Shown in pieces: positions 56,591-60,000 of a DNA stretch of 60,000 bases. This stretch comes from Symsagittifera roscoffensis (taxonomy: Eukaryota; Xenacoelomorpha; Acoela; Convolutidae), in NCBI RefSeq assembly GCF_963678635.1, contig NW_026970992.1:64001-124000 (forward strand), given 5' to 3'. Both the position numbers and the translations under genes were made by a program. Within the stretch, counting starts at the first letter, position 1; each line of letters opens with the position of its first letter. The notes under the pieces were generated by a model. It was not told where the DNA came from. It worked only from the letters and a program-made list of their open reading frames with translations, and did no database searches.

Positions 56591-57082
56591 TTTTTTACAG
56601 TTAGGAGTATTTTCAACCGCAGAAAAAACTCATTTTTCAAATTTTCTAATGCACGCTACGTCGTCTTTCTCGAAAGGGCAAAAGAAATTTCAAAGAAAGA
56701 ATACGAGTTAATTTTCAAAGAACTATTTTATTTGAGTGAGCTTCATCAAATCTCTTGGTGCATTTCTACAAGACAAAAGTATGGTACTGTGAGCGATTTG
56801 AATGTTGTTGATTATGAAAACGTATTCGACTATTCGTTTGACTTTAACTCAATATGGGTTGATAAAGACTTGGAGAGAAAAATCCGTCTACGTTTCAACA
56901 AGCTATCAAAACATAAAAAACTTCCGGTGCTTTATTTAATTATTTACGACCGTTATCTTAATGAGTCTGAATGGTATCTGCAAGGTCACTTTCATTTCCA
57001 CTGGCTTGAAATTCAGCAGGTTGGAGAGGTGTTGGAAAACATAAACCATGAAATTGCAAAAAAGCAGAGTAACTCCTATTGA
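56591..57082 (+). CDS. unknown protein of the Polinton-like module
   Basis: An open frame of about 163 codons after a TGA at 56588-56590, ending in TGA at 57080-57082. It begins next to TTTTTTACAG, which could be a splice acceptor. Aromatic-rich, with YVVFLERAKEI, LHQISWCISTRQKYG and GHFHFHWLEI. No early ATG in frame, so the 5' end is uncertain. No known domain is recognised. Confidence 0.45.
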   Translation, partial: FFTVRSIFNRRKNSFFKFSNARYVVFLERAKEISKKEYELIFKELFYLSELHQISWCISTRQKYGTVSDLNVVDYENVFDYSFDFNSIWVDKDLERKIRLRFNKLSKHKKLPVLYLIIYDRYLNESEWYLQGHFHFHWLEIQQVGEVLENINHEIAKKQSNSY

Positions 57083-57540
57083 TTTAAAAATAATTCACGA
57101 AATTTATACGTCTTTGAAACAAACTCATCCTGATAATTCTAACCGACGCAACTATTTTCTAGCTGCATGTTTTCTGTTTTTTTTGCTAGTCCTGATAACC
57201 TTAACTACGACATATTAATTAAGTTGAGACCTTATGGTGGCTTGATTGGTATTGATAACTCTTCCTTGGACAAATACTTGAAAAATTCCACGCTATTTTA
57301 CACGATGCGGCCGGATTTATACACGAGTTTTGTCAACAGGGTCCCCCGTACTGTTACATGTTTCCCTGGAACTGTAACAACAGCATATTGGGACTTTTGA
57401 GTGGAATAGCGTTCTGCCTTTTCATTAAGTTGAAAAAACCAGAACATTATCATTTACTAGAAAGCTCAGCGAGAGATCTGTTGTGCTTGACGTGGAAGGC
57501 TTTCGTTGCAAGAAAAACGCCTTTGTGGTTAAAGAATTAG
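57048..57540 (+). pseudogene. unknown gene with hydrophobic segment, frameshifted
   Basis: ATG at 57048 overlaps the previous frame. The first frame (to 57218) ends in NYFLAACFLFFLLVLITL, but an alternative frame from an eight-T run near 57175 reads FFASPDNLNYDILIKLRPYG, and a third from about 57355 reads MFPWNCNNSILGLLSGIAFC. Homopolymer shifts probably break one gene. Function unknown. Confidence 0.4.
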
Positions 57541-58008
57541 CAATAACAACTTCAGACTACAGCGACCGACTCATTTGTTTTACCTCCAGTGAATTTCAAT
57601 ATATTACCAAAGCTCGAACAAAAAGCTTACAACTGGTTAACAAATTAATTACACGGTCTCCATTGGGAGAACAGTGATTATCTTTACATAAATTTGAATC
57701 AAATACTTCAGAGTTTTGTGTTGAGAAAACCCGATGCCGTTTTTTACGCTAAAGGAAAAGAAAAGACAGAATTTTTGCCAAGTTTTTGGACCGAAAGGTT
57801 GAAAACCTAGATGATTTGGGCTGTCCTCGTGTTGAAAACTTATTTTTCAAATATTACCTTAGTTGCAACAGACATCTACCTCATTACAACTCCAGGAATC
57901 ATTGTGCCATGAAGAAAAGCAAGATTTTTTTATGATTGGTTGAAAAACGAACAACAGCGAGAGATCAGCGAAAGTGGAGACATACCTATCACCAAATTCA
58001 ATGCTTTG
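57462..58008 (+). pseudogene. RNase H-fold exonuclease-like protein, broken
   Basis: It opens with VVLDVEGFRCKKNAFVVKEL, a D-x-E-G...K-E-L pattern I know from uncharacterised proteins near invertebrate transposon and virus-like genes; D-x-E suggests a DEDD-type nuclease. The frame stops at 57677. Later pieces in other frames read FYAKGKEKTEFL, VENLDDLGCPRVENL, CNRHLPHYNSRNHCAMKK and YDWLKNEQQ, the expected continuation. At least three shifts occur. The nuclease assignment rests on pattern, not on a tested alignment. Confidence 0.4.
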
Positions 58009-58409
58009 TGCGTGGATGACTCCAGAGGGTGATATTAAAACTTCATAAAACAAGAATCGGGCGTATTGATTGCAGCGGCCAAATTGTTCAGAGGAAGGAG
58101 CAAATAATAATTTCCGAAGAAGAGTTGTCTACATTAAAGAGATTTTTTCCAGTTATTGATCAATTCGTATACTTCCAGAGATTCATGTTTATCAGAAATG
58201 TTAGACAGCAAGCGAAAATATATCTTCCCGAACTAGTTTTAGTACCCAAACGTCAGCCAGGAGTTCAGATGGATCTAAACAGCAGTGAATTGCCAGATAA
58301 GATTAAGAGGATAGTGAAAGAGGATACTGTGAAGAAAATAATTAACTTTGAAAAAAATGCAAATGTCCAGGCAAACTGTGTTCTAGAAATGCATGACATA
58401 AATGAGTGA
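58009..58409 (+). CDS. unknown protein of the Polinton-like module
   Basis: An open frame after a TGA near 58008, about 130 codons, no early ATG. It contains FFPVIDQFVYFQRFMFIRN and a charged C-terminus (KIKRIVKEDTVKKI) and ends DINE. It may be the C-terminus of the preceding broken gene or a separate protein. No domain is recognised. Confidence 0.4.
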
Positions 58410-58532
58410 GACTTCACACGTTATTAAATTTTCTACTGTTCATAATACTAATTCAATTTATTGTTTTTTTTACAAGCTTCATTTATAGTGAGAAAAAGTC
58501 TAACACAGTCTGAGGAATAAATCAGATCTCAA

Positions 58533-58820
58533 ATGTCAGAAACAGCAGCAGTAGCAGTAGATGAACCTGACGCGACATTGGTAACAGAGTTTGTTCATAA
58601 CGAGACAAATAGTGAAAAAAAATTGTAGGATTTTTATAACAATGTAACTTTGCCAAGGTCTGAAGTAGTTTTTGTTGCGCAAATAGTAGTAATTATAATT
58701 TTACTAACTTTCTGCATTCTCAAACTTTCCGTCACTAAATTAAGCTGCGAAGAAACGTCAGTTTGGTTTTCGATTTTATCCGGCTTGGTTGGTTACGTAA
58801 TACCAAATCCGAGGATATGA
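58533..58820 (+). pseudogene. small two-pass membrane protein of Polinton/adintovirus type
   Basis: ATG 58533, with an acidic N-terminus, an in-frame TAG at 58626-58628, then VVFVAQIVVIIILLTFCIL (first helix) and VWFSILSGLVGYVIPNP (second hydrophobic segment ending in the G-Y-x-x-P-N-P motif). This short protein with the W...L-G-Y-x-x-P-N-P tail is, from memory, a frequent neighbour of the packaging ATPase in these elements. Its TGA overlaps the ATPase ATG (ATGA, 58817-58820). Confidence 0.6.
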
Positions 58821-59518
58821 ATAAAATGACTGATACTTCGACAGGAGTTTTCATGGAGATAGTGGGACCTTCAGGATCCGGTAAAAATGAGTTATTTTTC
58901 AAACTTTTGATGGGAAATGGTTTTTACCCCAAAATTTGGAACCTTTTTAAACCTTTACAAAGAGATGCAACCTGCATTTTCAGAAAGAGTGTTTTCTCAC
59001 GAAGTAAATGTGAAGTTCATGAAGTTCAACGGATTCGAATCTTTAAGGAGTTTAGAAAATGTTCTTCTAGTTTTCGATGATTCATGTGAAGACATCTATA
59101 ATGACAAAGAAATTGTTAAATTAGTGACAGCGGGTAGACATAGAGGGATAGATGTAATGTATGTTTTGCATAACTTGTTTCAACAAAGTCGATGGTCGCG
59201 TACGATTGATTTGAACACTTCACACGTCATTCTGTTCAAATCGCCTCGTGACGTTCAGCAACTAGATTTTTTAGGAAGATATTTGAATGTATTAAAATTT
59301 TTGAGAAGCTGTTACGAATTAGCTACCCGAGACTCTTTTGGACATCTTCTAATCGACTTGGACCCCCGCACATCAGATTGATGAGATATTGTTGAAATAT
59401 CACACTGCCTGGGCCAACAGTTTTTTATTTACGCTTATCTAAAGCAGAAACTACTCCAATCACAAATGAAAACGAAAAACGTATCTATTCTGCGGCATAT
59501 GGTACAACTGACACCTGA
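58817..59518 (+). pseudogene. FtsK/HerA-type genome-packaging ATPase
   Basis: ATG at 58817. Walker A is EIVGPSGSGKNEL, with Asn where Thr/Ser usually follows Lys. After a frame shift near 58932 the next frame has Walker B VLLVFDDSCEDI, then TAGRHRGIDVMYVLHNLFQQS (sensor-like region), VILFKSPRDVQQL and LLIDLDPRTSD. Another shift near 59381 precedes GPTVFYLRLSKAETTPITNE, ending at 59518. About 230 residues in all, the usual size. The order and motifs are those of the Polinton/adintovirus A32-like ATPase that drives DNA into capsids. Confidence 0.82.
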
Positions 59519-59771
59519 CCAACTAAGACGATTAGTTAAAAAAACTTCAAATCGCGAGATCATAACACTTATTTGTGAATGTTTGCTCAATGTAGTCAAT
59601 GGAAACGTACCCTTTAAAATCGCAAATATTGAACGATTCGAGACAGCATACAAATATTTTATCACTCCAAAAACCACTGTTGTCAAAAAACGTGCGATTA
59701 TTTTGAGTAAAGAAGGTTTTCATTTAGTGCGCCAAAAACATTATTTTTGTTACAAGTACCTCACAACTTAA
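59466..59771 (+). CDS. short basic virus-like protein (adintovirus/Polinton accessory)
   Basis: 101 residues from ATG 59466, overlapping the ATPase end by about 50 nt. It contains LRRLVKKTSNREIITLICE and LLNVVNGNVPFKI, then a Lys-rich end. The pattern 'ICE...N-V-x-x-G-N-(I/V)-P' is, from memory, typical of a small conserved protein following the ATPase in invertebrate Mavericks. Related proteins usually end in a Gly-Gly and hydrophobic tail, which is not clear here, so the C-terminus may be frameshifted. Confidence 0.55.
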   Translation: MKTKNVSILRHMVQLTPDQLRRLVKKTSNREIITLICECLLNVVNGNVPFKIANIERFETAYKYFITPKTTVVKKRAIILSKEGFHLVRQKHYFCYKYLTT

Positions 59772-59773
59772 TT

Positions 59774-60000
59774 ATGACTGCTGAAGAAATCATTCTAATT
59801 CCGAAACACTTATATGTTAAACAGAAGCGTGCACGTGTTCTTCACGATAATACTATAAAACATAAAAACGCTCAACTATCATACCTTAACCGGCTTAGAC
59901 CCCAATTACCTCCTCAAAGTAGTAAGACTACTGCAACGAAGGAAACATTTACGAAAAATGCTGCTGAGCCCCAACAAAAGCAGCTTGAACTGTTAACGGA
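59774..60000 (+). CDS. N-terminus of next module protein (runs off the window)
   Basis: ATG 59774, two bases after the previous stop, open to the window end (75 codons). It starts MTAEEIILIPKHLYVKQKRA, then a Gln/Pro/Thr-rich linker. 'I-L-I-P-x-x-x-Y' starts are, from memory, seen in proteins following the short basic gene in such elements; their function is unknown. Capsid genes would be expected to the right. Confidence 0.5.
   Translation, partial: MTAEEIILIPKHLYVKQKRARVLHDNTIKHKNAQLSYLNRLRPQLPPQSSKTTATKETFTKNAAEPQQKQLELLT

Larger units (their letters stand above)
56591..60000 (+). mobile_element. Polinton (Maverick)/adintovirus-like module
   Basis: A compact set of plus-strand genes running off the right edge: unknown protein, unknown membrane-associated protein, nuclease-like protein, small two-pass membrane protein, packaging ATPase, short basic protein and the start of another. 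The ATPase and membrane protein overlap by ATGA and the next two spacings are an overlap and 2 nt, as in virus-like elements. No terminal repeat, integrase or DNA polymerase is in the window. Frameshifts and stops in most genes mark an old or error-containing copy. Confidence 0.75.

Noticed and set aside
1-60000. CRISPR array, operons, Shine-Dalgarno sites or other bacterial features
   Set aside because: The sequence is eukaryotic; tandem repeats lack unique spacers of regular length.

Overview
The window is invertebrate animal (metazoan) nuclear DNA. It is AT-rich, has GT-AG introns with pyrimidine-rich acceptors, and is crowded with BEL/Pao and Gypsy retrotransposons, hAT-like MITEs and a Polinton/adintovirus-like module. 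The phylum cannot be fixed from sequence alone; a crustacean or other aquatic invertebrate is a guess. Two runs of exactly 200 N (12117-12316 and 52688-52887) are scaffold gaps, so order and orientation across them are not proven.

1-23115: an enormous inverted duplication. Bases 1-9692 reappear reverse-complemented at 12317-23115 and differ by a few percent plus indels. Each arm carries the last two exons of a small two-pass membrane protein gene (504-2460 + and 20635-22590 -), an old hAT-like MITE, a broken Gypsy element and a BEL/Pao element ('BEL-2'). BEL-2 gag is an uninterrupted 648-codon frame in the right arm and is broken in the left. The left arm alone continues through protease, reverse transcriptase and RNase H to the gap. 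Exon sequence is identical between arms while introns differ. The 200-N gap sits near the centre, so wrongly oriented allelic contigs are as likely as a real palindrome.

23116-40689: mostly AT-rich non-coding DNA. It holds a tandem duplication in which one unit was hit by a MITE (24487-25400, perfect 8-bp target duplication), a second clean MITE (27894-28229), a dispersed repeat ending in an ACGAGCAGTCTTGT motif, and one convincing two-exon gene (33970-34935). That gene encodes a 130-residue PPxY-containing, C-terminally membrane-anchored protein. From 36.9 to 40.7 kb the minus strand carries decayed coding pieces of unknown family.

40690-51017: a minus-strand BEL/Pao element ('BEL-1') with 940-bp LTRs. 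Its LTR contains duplicated TATA-like boxes followed by a tRNA-like block with perfect A and B boxes. The order from the LTR inward is integrase, RNase H, RT, protease, zinc knuckle, gag, and upstream of gag an extra SGNH-hydrolase-like frame. A second LTR with an attached stub of integrase lies at 49901-51017, giving a tandem-LTR layout.

51018-60000: AT-rich DNA with a degenerate GC-rich repeat, a membrane exon just right of the second gap that resembles the tail of the 34-kb gene, a possible lone exon at 53.85 kb, and from 56.6 kb to the window edge a compact run of Polinton/adintovirus-type genes. These are an unknown protein, a nuclease-like protein, a small membrane protein, an FtsK/HerA-type packaging ATPase, a short basic protein and the start of another. 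Most carry frameshifts or stops.

Frameshifts are common in every element here and often fall in homopolymers, so some may be sequencing errors rather than decay.
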